Shown one piece after another: positions 17,705-26,282 of a stretch of 64,000 nucleotides of DNA. The position numbers were made by a program, and so were the translations under genes. The stretch is from assembly GCA_963841045.1 (NCBI GenBank), contig CAWJBD010000010.1:124001-188000 (forward strand), given 5' to 3'. This DNA is from Aalborgiella sp963841045 (GTDB taxonomy: Bacteria; Pseudomonadota; Gammaproteobacteria; Burkholderiales; Burkholderiaceae_C). Numbering within the stretch: the first letter of the stretch is position 1; each line of letters begins with the position of its first letter. The notes beneath the pieces are model-generated. The model worked only from the letters and a program-made list of their open reading frames with translations, was not told where the DNA came from and ran no database searches.

Positions 17705-18703
17705 ATGTCCGAAATTCACAAATTCTTGTTCGATGGCTTGCCCGTGCGTGGTGTGTTGGTGCGATTAACCGACGCCTGGCAAACCATTTTGCAGCGCCGT
17801 GCCAACAATGAAAGCTTGGGTGCCTACCCGCAGCCTGTGGCTGAACTGTTGGGCGAGCTCACCGCTGCTGCGGTGTTGATGCAGTCCAACATCAAATTCA
17901 ACGGCAGTTTGGAATTGCAAATTTCGGGCAATGCGGGCAGCGGTCCTGTCAAACTCGCTGTTGCCGAAGTGCAGTCTGATTTACGCTTGCGTGCCACTGC
18001 CAGTATTGTGGGCGAGGTGCCTGATGGCAGCCGGCTGTCCGCCCTCATCAACCAAAACCAACAAGGCCGTTGCGCCGTCACGCTGGACCCCAAAGACAAA
18101 CTCCCCGGTCAGCAGGCTTACCAAGGCGTGGTGCCTTTGTTTGATGATGATGGCAAACCGCTGGAACACATCAGCAGCGTGCTAGAGCACTACATGCTGC
18201 AAAGCGAACAGCTCGACACCACCTTGGTGCTGGCCGCCAACGACGCAGTGGCAGCTGGCATACTGTTGCAACGTTTGCCCGTTCAAGGCGATGGCAATTT
18301 GGCTGGTGGCATGGTACGCAAAACGAATGAGGATGCCGAACGTGAAATCGGAAACAACGAAGACTACAACCGCCTGTCACTCTTCGCCAAAAGTTTGAAA
18401 CCCGAAGAGCTCTTGGGCCTGTCTGCCAACGAGATTTTGCACCGCCTGTTCTGGGAAGAAAGCATCATCCGCTACCCAGCCAACACCCCCCATGCCCCAC
18501 AATTCGCCTGCACCTGCTCACGCGAACGCGTGGGTCGCATGCTCTTCAACCTAGGCCAAGAAGAAATAGCCAGCATCCTCAGCGAACGCCCCAACATCGA
18601 AGTCGGCTGCGAATTCTGCGGCAACCAAGAACGCTTCGACCCCATAGACGCCGCCCAATTGTTCTTGCCACCAGTTGGGGATTTGTCGGGTGGGGTGCAT
18701 TGA
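17705..18703 (+). CDS. hslO: Redox-regulated chaperone Hsp33
   Basis: Cytoplasmic holdase activated by oxidative unfolding. The C-terminal zinc switch is complete: FACTCSRERV gives CxC, and VGCEFCGNQ about 30 residues later gives CxxC. The N-terminal domain reads FLFDGLPVRGVLVRL and ends in the linker before FACTC. Length 332 is slightly longer than E. coli Hsp33. It starts 22 bp after the gamma-CA stop, so the two form one unit. Confidence 0.93.
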   Translation: MSEIHKFLFDGLPVRGVLVRLTDAWQTILQRRANNESLGAYPQPVAELLGELTAAAVLMQSNIKFNGSLELQISGNAGSGPVKLAVAEVQSDLRLRATASIVGEVPDGSRLSALINQNQQGRCAVTLDPKDKLPGQQAYQGVVPLFDDDGKPLEHISSVLEHYMLQSEQLDTTLVLAANDAVAAGILLQRLPVQGDGNLAGGMVRKTNEDAEREIGNNEDYNRLSLFAKSLKPEELLGLSANEILHRLFWEESIIRYPANTPHAPQFACTCSRERVGRMLFNLGQEEIASILSERPNIEVGCEFCGNQERFDPIDAAQLFLPPVGDLSGGVH

Positions 18704-19407
18704 GATATTGTCTAAACATAATTTGACATTTAGTCGTAATAGTTTGGAGAAATTACGATAGACGGTGAGCATTAATGAACCTTGCGAGTTAACGATACCA
18801 GTGCTGTAATGTGAGAACGTTGTAATGTTGTTGAAATTACTTATGAACCTAACGTATGTTAAATGGCATGTGAGAGTGAGGCAGTAAAGTTAAGCAATTT
18901 CGCGATTTGATTAATGAATTGCGAATTGTTCAATTTATCATACAATGGACGTAATTAAGAGTATTTAATATTTATTGCTGTACTGCTAGAAACAGCTATA
19001 GTTACTGTCTTGATAGACAGATTGGGTAGCGCAGTGATCCTAAGCAAGGTGCAATGGGATCTGACGATTTTTTGCTTTAATGTTATATATCGGGCAGAAG
19101 ATTACGTCGCATAGCATGAAAATGTATGCTCACATGAGCAAAAAACGGAAGCGAGAGGCACTTCTGGATGAGTTAGCAATTCTTCATGTTGTTGCTACTT
19201 CGGATCGTAACGAGCAGACTATCTTTGCGATTATTGTGCTATTTCGAGCAGTGCGAAACTTAGTACCAGCACTTATATGGCTGACATAAGGGCAAATTCT
19301 TTCAGCTATATTTGATCGAGGCTAACTTTGTATTATTCAATGCCTTCTTGTGTGGCACAGTGGGATCGTGAAGATATCTCAAATATTGATAATTGAGTAA
19401 AGTGATT
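18704..19407. other. AT-rich intergenic region without a supported gene
   Basis: About 700 bp, much richer in A+T than hslO. A 69-codon frame at 19080-19289 has no ribosome-binding site, no recognisable motif and ordinary-noise composition, so I do not call it. The stretch may be decayed foreign DNA, in line with the remnants that follow. Confidence 0.5.
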
Positions 19408-19475
19408 GCTATAAATAAAATAGCATCATTAGGCAATAAATACGCCGCATACAGGCCAATTTTTCATATAAAAAT
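19408..19475 (+). repeat. Interspersed palindromic repeat copy (intergenic)
   Basis: GCTATAAATAAAATAGC head, GGCAATAAATACGCCG core, ACAGGCCAATTTTTCATA tail. It is nearly the same as the copy at 20596 and continues into a copied piece of the EamA gene end, so this repeat was copied as part of a longer duplication. Confidence 0.9.
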
Positions 19476-19561
19476 GCCAGAAACGCTAACCGCGCAGTTT
19501 GCGAAAGGGCTTGTCCTTGCATGTTGATGACCAAACCCAGTAGCACCTCGACTGTTCCGAT
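19476..19561 (-). pseudogene. Duplicated 3' end of an EamA transporter gene
   Basis: Matches 20662-20751, the stop-codon end of the EamA transporter gene, with small indels and a few substitutions (for example both contain CTTGCATGTTGATGACCAAA). Together with the adjoining repeat, the duplicated unit spans about 150 bp. It is a fragment with no reading frame left. The small Lys-rich gene now lies between it and the full transporter. Confidence 0.75.
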
Positions 19562-19598
19562 TCACCATCAGGTGTGCAGGTGGGTGATTGAAAAAATG

Positions 19599-19944
19599 CT
19601 ACTTCTTGCGCGCGACTTTAGTTGCCGCACTTCTTTTTACAACAGCTTGTTTAACTGCAGTTTTTGTAGCCGCAGACTTTTTAGCCGCAGGTGTTTTGGG
19701 CTTTGGTTTTGCACCATCTAACAAACTTGCAAGGTGTTTTATCTGTACTTCAAGTGCTTTGATTTGCTTGGTGTTTTGCGCAAGAGTTGCTTGAATTTTT
19801 GATAACTGCTGATCCAATGGTTGCCGCATGGATGGGTGAGCTGAGATTTTGCTTTTTGCCCAGTTTATTTTGCACTGAGTCTATGATTGCTGGCAATGCG
19901 GCTTCTACCGCTTTGGTGACGATTTTGATGATGGTTGCGTTCAT
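19599..19944 (-). CDS. Small protein with Lys/Ala-rich histone-like tail, frameshifted
   Basis: Two overlapping frames make one protein of about 114 residues. ATG at 19944 with AGGAA five bases ahead begins MNATIIKIVTKAVEAALPAI, a helical segment; a shift at about 19825-19835 joins it to QQLSKIQATLAQNTKQIKAL, a coiled coil, followed by KPKTPAAKKSAATKTAVKQA, a histone H1-like/phasin-like basic tail. The architecture (short helix, coiled coil, PAKK-type tail) suggests DNA or polyanion binding, as in bacterial H1-like or PhaF-type proteins, but I cannot name a family. Function unknown. Confidence 0.5.
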
Positions 19945-20057
19945 GACAATTCCTAGGATCATCGGTTAACTATACTTGAATACGACCCCAAGGAGAAGCA
20001 AATGTGACGAATTCTCCGCCAGCCCCAATTATCATCGGCTCCTAGTTCTTAAATTTA

Positions 20058-20354
20058 TTGCATGCGCCCCAACCCCCGTTTACATCTGGTGTGGATGATA
20101 TGAGCCAGTCATGGCGACTGGTTGCTGATGCGCTAAATGCACGTCAAATGAAGCCTGACACCAATAACAGCGACGGTGTTGCCGCTAAGATGTCGCAGAT
20201 ACCGCCCATGTGCGGCTTGGACGTCGTGCCAGAGGTAAATCCATCTGCTCGTCATGTTCGCCCTCACAATGTGACTGCCTTTCCTAGCCCCACTGGCGCT
20301 ATTGGGCTGCAGACCAAACCAGATTGGACGCCTTCTGTGCGTGAGTTTCCGTGA
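20058..20354 (+). CDS. Doubtful hypothetical protein
   Basis: A 98-codon frame starting MHAPQPPFTSGVDDMSQSW with no strong ribosome-binding site and no motif I recognise. It lies in a remnant-rich 700-bp stretch between the Lys-rich gene and the EamA transporter. It might be a fragment of a degraded gene or chance. Listed so that the stretch 19945-20595 is accounted for; otherwise nothing is seen there. Confidence 0.2.
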   Translation: MHAPQPPFTSGVDDMSQSWRLVADALNARQMKPDTNNSDGVAAKMSQIPPMCGLDVVPEVNPSARHVRPHNVTAFPSPTGAIGLQTKPDWTPSVREFP

Positions 20355-20595
20355 GTTGGGCTGCAGGTAAGTGCCACTGAAAGTTCTCCTTTAAAAGTAA
20401 AACTCAATAAAATTAAGTCTGTATTCAGTACTTGTGTTGATTGTATCAAAACATTGCAATAAAAAATGAGTGTGAAACTAACTTGAGGAGACGCAAGTCA
20501 CTACGGAATTTGCGTAATCAATTTCGCATCAATAACATGAACGCTGGTTGGATCGCTTTTTGATCCTAAGCGGAAGGTGAAGGTTTGGATTAAAT

Positions 20596-20661
20596 GCTAT
20601 AAATAAAATAGCACCTTAGGCAATCAATACGCCGGCTACAGGCCAATTTTTCATATAAAAA
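20596..20661 (+). repeat. Interspersed palindromic repeat copy (intergenic, 3' of EamA gene)
   Basis: GCTATAAATAAAATAGC head, TAGGCAATCAATACGCCGG core, CTACAGGCCAATTTTTC tail. It ends 13 bp before the EamA stop codon, tail facing the gene. Confidence 0.92.
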
Positions 20662-20673
20662 TGCCAGAAACAG

Positions 20674-21568
20674 CTACCCACGCAGCTTGCGCCAAAGGGC
20701 TTGGCCTTGCATGTTGATGACCAAACCCAATAGCACGACGACTGTGCCGATGAGTTGCAATAAGCGTGGGTTGTTCGCCCAGCAAAACCCATGCGGCTAT
20801 GAGGCCGATGACGGGGACTAAGAGGGAGTAGGGCGCTACGCGGCCTGTGGGGTGGCGTTGTAGCAGGCGGGTCCACAGGGTGTAGGCGAGGACGGTGGCG
20901 AGCAAGCCCAGGTACAACACCGCCAGCACGGTGCGCAGGCTCAAGCCTTGCAACTGGCTGCTGACAACTGGCCAGCCGTCTTGCAGCACCGCAAACATAA
21001 AAAACGGAATGATGGGCAGCAGGCTGCTCCAAACCAAAAAGGCCAAGGGGTCATAGCCTCTTTTATCTATGTCTTTATGGTGCAAACTGTGAATGCTGGC
21101 CATGCGGGCCACGATGTTGGAACACGCCCACATGCTGGCGGCGCACAGGGTGAGCATGAAACCAATCAGCGTCATTTGCCCCGCACCACTGCCATGCGCC
21201 GATGCAATCATGGCCAAGCCTATACCCGCGCACAGCAAGCCCACGTAATGCGCCCACTGCGCACGCTCGCCCAAAAGCCAGTGTGCCAGCAAGAGCGTGA
21301 CAAAGGCTTGGCTTTGCATTACCACCGACGCCATGCCTGCCGTCATACCCAGCTGCAGCGCCATGAACAAAAAACCAAATTGCCCCAAGCCTTGCGCCAC
21401 ACCGTAGCCCAGCACAAAGCGCCACGGTACATTCGGGCGCTTGATGAAAAGTACAAACGGCAAACTTGCGCTCACATAACGCAAGCAGCCCAAAAGCATG
21501 GGCGACACATCGCGCAAACCCCATTTCATCACCACAAAATTCAAGCCCCAAATGACCACCACCGCCAA
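20674..21568 (-). CDS. EamA/DMT family transporter, frameshifted near C-terminus
   Basis: Ten-helix inner-membrane exporter of the drug/metabolite transporter superfamily (YdcZ/RhaT-like EamA repeats). N-terminal helix AVVVIWGLNFVVMKWGLRD, second repeat GFMLTLCAASMWACSNIVAR, and SLLVPVIGLIAAWVLLGEQP. The frame shifts at about 20760; the true end is LQLIGTVVVLLGLVINMQGQ and stops at 20674. No ATG was found: TTG at 21568 is the first start in the main frame, and codons further upstream (RFDVISAL) look like protein, so a second shift may hide the real start near 21600-21630. Substrate unknown. Confidence 0.75.
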
Positions 21569-21669
21569 TGCGCTGATGACATCAAAGCGGCTGAAGTGTG
21601 TTGCGTTGTGGATTGGCTGCGGCAGCGTTCATTGAGATGCAGGCACAGCGACTCGAACTTGCACCAAGG

Positions 21670-22605
21670 TCATGCGGACGCTTCCACGTTGTCAGGCATC
21701 ACAGGTGGATTACGTCCCCACAGACTGGCCAGTGCCAAGCCCGCCACAATGTCCCACCAGCCCCAAACGCCCGCCACAATTGCCATGCCGCCCAGTCCAC
21801 CAAAAAAGGTAAAGATCAGCACCAAGCCCAAACCTGCGTTGCGAATGCCCACCTCGATGCTCATGGCGCGGCGGTCGTAGTCAGACAGTTTGAAAAGCCG
21901 CGCGCACACATAGCCCGTGCCAAAGGCCAGCGTGTCGTGCAGTGCCACTGCCAAAATCACCACGCCTGTGTAGGTGATGAAGTATTTCCAATTGCCTGCA
22001 ATCGCGGCAATGATGAAGACACCCAAAGTCAAGAAGCTGATGGTGCCAATGGGCTTTTTAAAACGCGCGGTGAATGCGGGCCAGCGCTGCGCCACCCAAA
22101 TGCCCAGCACAAAAGGCACACCGATGATCGCCACGATGTGTATCAGCATCTCTACGGGGTTAATGGAAATGCTTTGGAACAATGCGCCCGCAGTGGGGTG
22201 CATGCCCGCCCACAAGGCAAAGTTAAGTGGCATTAAAAAGATAGACAAAGCGTTGGATACGGCCGTCATGGACACACTCAGCGCCACATTGCCTTTGGCG
22301 CGGTGCGTCAAAATATTGCTCACATTGCCAGGTGGGCAACAGGCTACCAATATCATGCCCAGTGCAATGCTGGGCCGCACGTTCAGCAGCAAGGTAAGGG
22401 CAAAGGTGATCGCGGGCAAAATCACAAACTGCGCCAAGATGGCGCAGGCAAATGCCACTGGCATTTTGAAAACGCGCATGAAGTCGGCTTTGCGCGTGTC
22501 CAGCGCCACACCAAACATCAAAAACGCCAACACCACGTTCAGTAGCATCAAACTCGCTGGGTTGAAGTTCAGCCGAACGGTGTCCATCACGTCCAAGTGG
22601 TTCAT
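21670..22605 (-). CDS. Bile acid:sodium symporter family transporter (BASS)
   Basis: Ten-helix membrane transporter of the BASS family, 311 residues. Characteristic motifs include LVACCPPGNVSNILTHRAKG (crossing helix with Pro/Gly/Asn, sodium site region) and SIEVGIRNAGLGLVLIFTFF (second crossover with the E-x-G-x-Q/R-N-A-x-L signature). The start has AAAGGAGAAA nine bases ahead. It is upstream of the EamA transporter on the same strand. Bacterial members carry organic acids, not only bile acids; the substrate here is unknown. Confidence 0.85.
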   Translation of the reverse strand: MNHLDVMDTVRLNFNPASLMLLNVVLAFLMFGVALDTRKADFMRVFKMPVAFACAILAQFVILPAITFALTLLLNVRPSIALGMILVACCPPGNVSNILTHRAKGNVALSVSMTAVSNALSIFLMPLNFALWAGMHPTAGALFQSISINPVEMLIHIVAIIGVPFVLGIWVAQRWPAFTARFKKPIGTISFLTLGVFIIAAIAGNWKYFITYTGVVILAVALHDTLAFGTGYVCARLFKLSDYDRRAMSIEVGIRNAGLGLVLIFTFFGGLGGMAIVAGVWGWWDIVAGLALASLWGRNPPVMPDNVEASA

Positions 22606-22842
22606 GCTTTTTCTCCTTTGAATTGTGTAATCATCTCGCGCACTTTGCTGCGGTAGGCATTCATTAAACTTAGCATCGCGAAGTTGTTGGCCGCTGCCCT
22701 AGGGCACGCAACGACTGTAACCCACAAACCCAATCTACAAGCGATGAAGGTCAAGCAACTCTGCCCGTACTTTCCCTAATCAAACACCCCAAGCCATGCT
22801 GTTAAAGTGGTATTTGTGAAGATCATCAATTCAGGAGCATGC

Positions 22843-23329
22843 ATGACAGACATCGCCAAAAACACCATTTGCATTTGGTATGACACTGAAGCCGAAGAGG
22901 CGGCGCAGTTTTATGCCAAAACTTTTCCCAATTCAAGTGTTGGTGCGGTTCACCGTGCGCCCGCAGACAACCCATCCAACCAAGAAGGCGCGGTGTTGAC
23001 GGTGGAATTCAACGTGATGGGCGTGGCTTGCTCTGGGTCTGAATGGTGGATCGAAATTCAAACACAGCGAAGCGTTTTCATTTCAAGTCGCCACGGATGA
23101 CCAAGCAGAAACTGACAGGTATTGGAACGCCATCATCCAAAACGGTGGGCAAGCCAGCGCCTGCGGCTGGTGCAAAGACAAATGGGGCGTCTCATGGCAA
23201 ATTACACCACGCGTGTTAACCCAAGCCTACACCAGTAGCGACCGCGCCGCCGCCAAACGCGCATTCACCGTCATGATGGAAATGAGCAAAATCGACATTG
23301 CAACAATCGAAGCAGCTTTGCGTGGGTGA
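22843..23329 (+). CDS. PhnB-like VOC superfamily protein (3-demethylubiquinone methyltransferase-like fold), frameshifted
   Basis: Small glyoxalase-fold protein of the PhnB/DUF3333-like group. MTDIAKNTICIWYDTEAEEA and FYAKTFPNSSVG give the first beta-alpha-beta unit. After VEFNVMGVACSG the frame shifts at about 23034-23038 and continues as LNGGSKFKHSEAFSFQVAT and WCKDKWGVSWQITPRVL, the family's C-terminal hallmark. ATG at 22843 has AGGAG ahead. Function of the family is poorly defined. The break is a single base, so a sequence error is as likely as decay; a further degraded copy of its end lies at 23829. Confidence 0.7.
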
Positions 23330-23404
23330 GTACGGCCCATCCTAATCATCAACAACACTGCTACCATGATGTCTCTCACGAAAACGGAAGCATAAGGAGA
23401 CCCC

Positions 23405-23806
23405 ATGTTCAAGCGCATTGACCATATTGAGCTGTTGACCGCACAGCCAGACCGCACGGTCAGCTTTTATACGGGCGCACTCGGCTTTCATGAACGGGAA
23501 CGCAAGCGCATTGCCGATACACCGTTGGGTCCGCTTGATTTGATTTATCTCGAACTGGGTGGCACAACGGTGGAGGTGATGTGTTATCCCGATGCCAAGG
23601 AAATCGCTGCACGCAGTACAGAGCTGCACCTAGGTTGGCAATGTCTCGCCCTCGAAGTGGACAATATGGATGTGGCCTTGGCTGCGCTGCGCCAACACGG
23701 TGTATCCGCAACTTGGGGACCATTCGTGCGACCAGACTATGCACGCGCCGAAATCCGCGACCCTGACGGTAATCCGATTGAGCTGCGCCAGTGGTTTCGC
23801 ACTTGA
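23405..23806 (+). CDS. VOC family protein (glyoxalase/bleomycin resistance fold)
   Basis: 133-residue vicinal oxygen chelate protein. The N-terminal module begins FKRIDHIELLTAQPDRTVSF (metal-ligand His) and the C-terminal module ends with EIRDPDGNPIELRQW, whose Glu is the usual last ligand. AAGGAGA stands seven bases before the ATG. The family covers glyoxalases, dioxygenases and antibiotic-binding proteins; nothing here selects among them. Confidence 0.8.
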   Translation: MFKRIDHIELLTAQPDRTVSFYTGALGFHERERKRIADTPLGPLDLIYLELGGTTVEVMCYPDAKEIAARSTELHLGWQCLALEVDNMDVALAALRQHGVSATWGPFVRPDYARAEIRDPDGNPIELRQWFRT

Positions 23807-23828
23807 ATTAACCTGAGCGATAAAGTAC

Positions 23829-23930
23829 AACCCAGATCGCGCCACCGCCAAACGCGTCTTCACTGCCATGATGGATGAATACAAATCTAAAATGCCGCAA
23901 TTGAAGTGGCTATGTGTGGCTGAAAAGTGA
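23829..23930 (+). pseudogene. C-terminal remnant of a second PhnB-like gene
   Basis: 34 codons reading NPDRATAKRVFTAMMDEYKS, closely parallel to the end of the upstream PhnB-like protein (SSDRAAAKRAFTVMMEMSK), then a stop. No start or N-terminal part remains. A duplicated paralogue has been lost, and the VOC gene at 23405 lies between the pair. Confidence 0.65.
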
Positions 23931-23954
23931 TGAAATAAAAAAGGACAGTACCCT

Positions 23955-24557
23955 ATGAAAATTGACCATTTCGCCAGCAAAGCAGCTGTTTATGAACAAA
24001 ACCCGGCACGCGTTGACAATGTCGAAAACATCGCCAATGCAATTCTGAATACCATCAGCATCAACAAATCCATGCACATCATGGATTTTGGTTCGGGCAC
24101 GGGCTTGCTCCTGGAACGCATTGCGCCGCACGTTGCAAAAATTTCGGCTGTGGATGTGTCCATCGCAATGAATGCACAGCTTCGTGCCAAAGAAGGCAGC
24201 TTAGGCTGCGAGATTGAAATTATCGAAATAGATCTTGAGAAAAGCGATTTGAATGTCAAATTTGACGGCATCATTTCTTCCATGACCATGCACCATATAC
24301 AAAACATTGATGCGATGTTTGTGAAATTTCATGCCATGCTGAAAGATGGCGGCTTCATCGCACTGGCAGATTTAGAGTCAGAAGATGGCAGCTTTCACAC
24401 AGAAAACACAGGTGTGCACCATTTTGGTTTTGACAAAGACGCATTTGCAAAATCCGCATCAGCTGCCAATTTTCAAAAGATAAAAATACAGTCAGCCAGT
24501 GCAATACAAAAATCTTATGGAAACTTTCCAGTCTTTCTACTCACCGCCATTCGATAG
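23955..24557 (+). CDS. Class I SAM-dependent methyltransferase
   Basis: 200-residue Rossmann methyltransferase. Motif I reads MDFGSGTGLLLE (about residues 43-54), the acidic end of strand 2 is SAVDVS, motif IV region FDGIISSMTMHHI and post-motif MLKDGGFIALADLE. N-terminal FASKAAVYEQNPARVDNVEN is like small-molecule methyltransferases (ubiE/biotin type). Substrate unknown. Preceded by a short AT-rich gap; followed by a repeat copy. Confidence 0.82.
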   Translation: MKIDHFASKAAVYEQNPARVDNVENIANAILNTISINKSMHIMDFGSGTGLLLERIAPHVAKISAVDVSIAMNAQLRAKEGSLGCEIEIIEIDLEKSDLNVKFDGIISSMTMHHIQNIDAMFVKFHAMLKDGGFIALADLESEDGSFHTENTGVHHFGFDKDAFAKSASAANFQKIKIQSASAIQKSYGNFPVFLLTAIR

Positions 24558-24595
24558 TTAACGTGTAGGCATGCGTCGTCTGGCTACATCAAAAT

Positions 24596-24660
24596 GCTAT
24601 AAATATAATAGCAAACTAGGCAATTAATACGCCGGCTAGAGGCCAATTTCTCTTATAAAA
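24596..24660 (+). repeat. Interspersed palindromic repeat copy (between convergent genes)
   Basis: GCTATAAATATAATAGC head, TAGGCAATTAATACGCCGG core, CTAGAGGCCAATTTCTC tail. The tail includes the stop codon (TTA, 24653-24655) of the convergent kinase gene. Confidence 0.92.
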
Positions 24661-25282
24661 GTCGCGTAAACAAGCGGTGTTCGCAGTTGGGGTCGGAGCA
24701 GCGCTCGCATTGCCAGTTTTTGAATTGATCTGGGCCTGTTTCTAGAATGGCATCGTTGGGCGTGCTGACTTTGACTCCCAAGCAACGCAGTGCGTTGTGC
24801 AAGCGTGCCATGCCAGTGCCGTACACCACTTGGTAAGGGATGTTGGCTAGGGTCAAAGCTTGGCGAATCAGTGCATCAACGGGTTCACGCACATGCGCGC
24901 CGTCGCGCTGCAAACCGTCAGCCACCCAGGGCATGTCCAAGCCCATCAGCAAGGTGTGGTCATAACTGCGCTGGTGTGCAATGGCCATGCCATACAGGCT
25001 GCTGTCTTGAAAGATAAAGTCACTGTACACGGCGACCATCAGCGGCGTGGTGTCAGCAATCAAATGGTCGCAAGCAGGGGCGGTGTTGACACGCTGTTGT
25101 TGCTCGGTGGCGATGGCCAGTTGTTCATTTTGCTGCGGCGTGCGCTGATGCTGATCGCACCATTCGCGGAGCACTTCATGAATGTGCACGACAGTGTTTC
25201 CCTGTGCATGGAAATACTGTGTCAGTTGGTGACCCAACTCAGATTTACCTGTGCTTTCTGCGCCTAAGATTGCAATTTTCAT
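24653..25282 (-). CDS. NadR-like nicotinamide riboside kinase/ATPase with C-terminal Cys cluster
   Basis: P-loop ATPase resembling the ribosylnicotinamide kinase domain of NadR. Walker A ILGAESTGKS is at residues 5-14; HLIADTTPLMVAVYSDFIF is the Walker B/substrate region and MGLDMPWVADGLQRDG the lid. It lies directly after pnuC, the nicotinamide riboside transporter, so NAD salvage (phosphorylation of imported nicotinamide riboside) is the likely role. Odd feature: the C-terminus ends WQCERCSDPNCEHRLF, a C-x2-C-x4-C-x-H arrangement that could bind zinc. No nucleotidylyltransferase or HTH domain is present, unlike E. coli NadR. Confidence 0.78.
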   Translation of the reverse strand: MKIAILGAESTGKSELGHQLTQYFHAQGNTVVHIHEVLREWCDQHQRTPQQNEQLAIATEQQQRVNTAPACDHLIADTTPLMVAVYSDFIFQDSSLYGMAIAHQRSYDHTLLMGLDMPWVADGLQRDGAHVREPVDALIRQALTLANIPYQVVYGTGMARLHNALRCLGVKVSTPNDAILETGPDQFKNWQCERCSDPNCEHRLFTRLL

Positions 25283-25304
25283 TGGGCGATTAGACGATTG
25301 GCAA

Positions 25305-25966
25305 TTATTGATTGGGCAAGATCAGTTGTTTGCGCCAAGCTTGCCAACCGATGACCGCCATCACTGCAAAGACAAAATACAAGCCCACCGTTAACCACAA
25401 ACCTTTGTAGGCAAACAAAGCAATGCTCACCAAGTTGACCAAAACCCATGCGGGCCAGTTTTCAATGTATTTACGGCCTAATAAAAATGTGGCGACCAAG
25501 CTTAATGCGGTTGGGAATGCATCCCACCATGGTACATCGCTGACGGTAAAGTTTTTCAGGAATAAGCCTATCGCTATCCACAATGCAGCGCTGACAGCTA
25601 TCAATTGAATAGCATTTCTAGATGTCAAAGTTTGCACGACATTGCTTGCCCAGCGTTTTGGCCATCACGTTGCACACCCCGCAACCATTGCCACCATCCC
25701 CATAAGGCTAGAACGGCAAAAAAGATTTGTAATGAGGCTTCTGCAAAGAGTTTGAAATCCCAAAATACAAAAAAATACAACACCGAACTGACAAACGCCA
25801 AGGGCCACGCCCAATGAATTTGTTTGATGTTGCACACCACCATGGCGATGCCCAAAACAGCACCAACCAATTCTGCCCAACTGGCTGGGTAGCTCCCTAC
25901 TGTGAAGGCGGGGCTGTTGAGCAAAGCCAGAATGTCAGAAAAAGTTTGCACAAAATTATTTGGCAA
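25305..25966 (-). CDS. pnuC: Nicotinamide riboside transporter PnuC, frameshifted
   Basis: Inner-membrane PnuC transporter. The N-terminal half (SPAFTVGSYPASWAELVGAV, WAWPLAFVSSVLYFFVFWDF, ALWGWWQWL) and C-terminal half (PWWDAFPTALSLVATFLLG, NWPAWVLVNLVSIALFAYKG) are each typical, with the WG.WQWL and NWxxWxxVN signatures. They are in different frames, joined near 25625-25637. Just there lies a probable truncated repeat head (25597-25628) giving RNAIQLIAVSA. The start overlaps the ftsB end. With the kinase downstream it makes an NAD-salvage pair. The shift may be an error or may date from the repeat insertion. Confidence 0.8.
25597..25628 (+). repeat. Probable truncated copy of the interspersed repeat, inside pnuC
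   Basis: GCTATCAATTGAATAGC matches the head, and TTTCTAGATGTCAA loosely follows the CTAGGCAATCAA part; the rest is absent. In the pnuC frame it reads RNAIQLIAVSA, resembling YSAINNIAKE and KSATIFIASA of other coding copies. Less certain than the full copies. Confidence 0.4.
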
Positions 25967-26243
25967 TTTGCACGTAAATCTCGCCAGGCTTGATCATGCC
26001 CAGCTCCATGCGCGCTTTTTCTTCCACCATCTCGAGCTTGCCTGTGGGGTCTTTCAGGTCATCGACTTCGGCTTTGAGCTGCGCATTTTCGGCTTGCAAG
26101 CGTTCGGCATTTTTATTGATGCCGTTGAGCTTGTGCTGCATTTGTGCGTTCTCGCGCAGGCTTCCGCGTCCAAACCAAAGCTGCCCTTGAAAAATCAAGA
26201 GCAATGCCAAGAGGAGGAAGAAGACAATGCGGCTAGGCTTCAA
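25956..26243 (-). CDS. ftsB: Cell division protein FtsB
   Basis: 95-residue bitopic septal protein that works with FtsL and FtsQ. One N-terminal membrane helix (IVFFLLLALLLIFQGQLWF) is followed by a coiled coil (residues about 30-68: NKNAERLQAENAQLKAEVDDL) and the conserved EEKARMELGMIKPGEI segment. Length and order are typical. It follows eno, as in many beta- and gammaproteobacteria. Confidence 0.93.
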   Translation of the reverse strand: MKPSRIVFFLLLALLLIFQGQLWFGRGSLRENAQMQHKLNGINKNAERLQAENAQLKAEVDDLKDPTGKLEMVEEKARMELGMIKPGEIYVQIAK

Positions 26244-26282
26244 TGATGCCCTTCTATCGTGTCAGTTATCGCTCAAGCAGAA

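Noticed and set aside
19080..19289. 69-codon frame in the AT-rich intergenic stretch
   Set aside because: No ribosome-binding site, no motif, no neighbours in an operon; treated as noise.
20948..21880. Open frame of 310 codons opposite the EamA and BASS genes
   Set aside because: Overlaps two clear transporter genes antisense; composition (His, Gln, Arg) is not protein-like.
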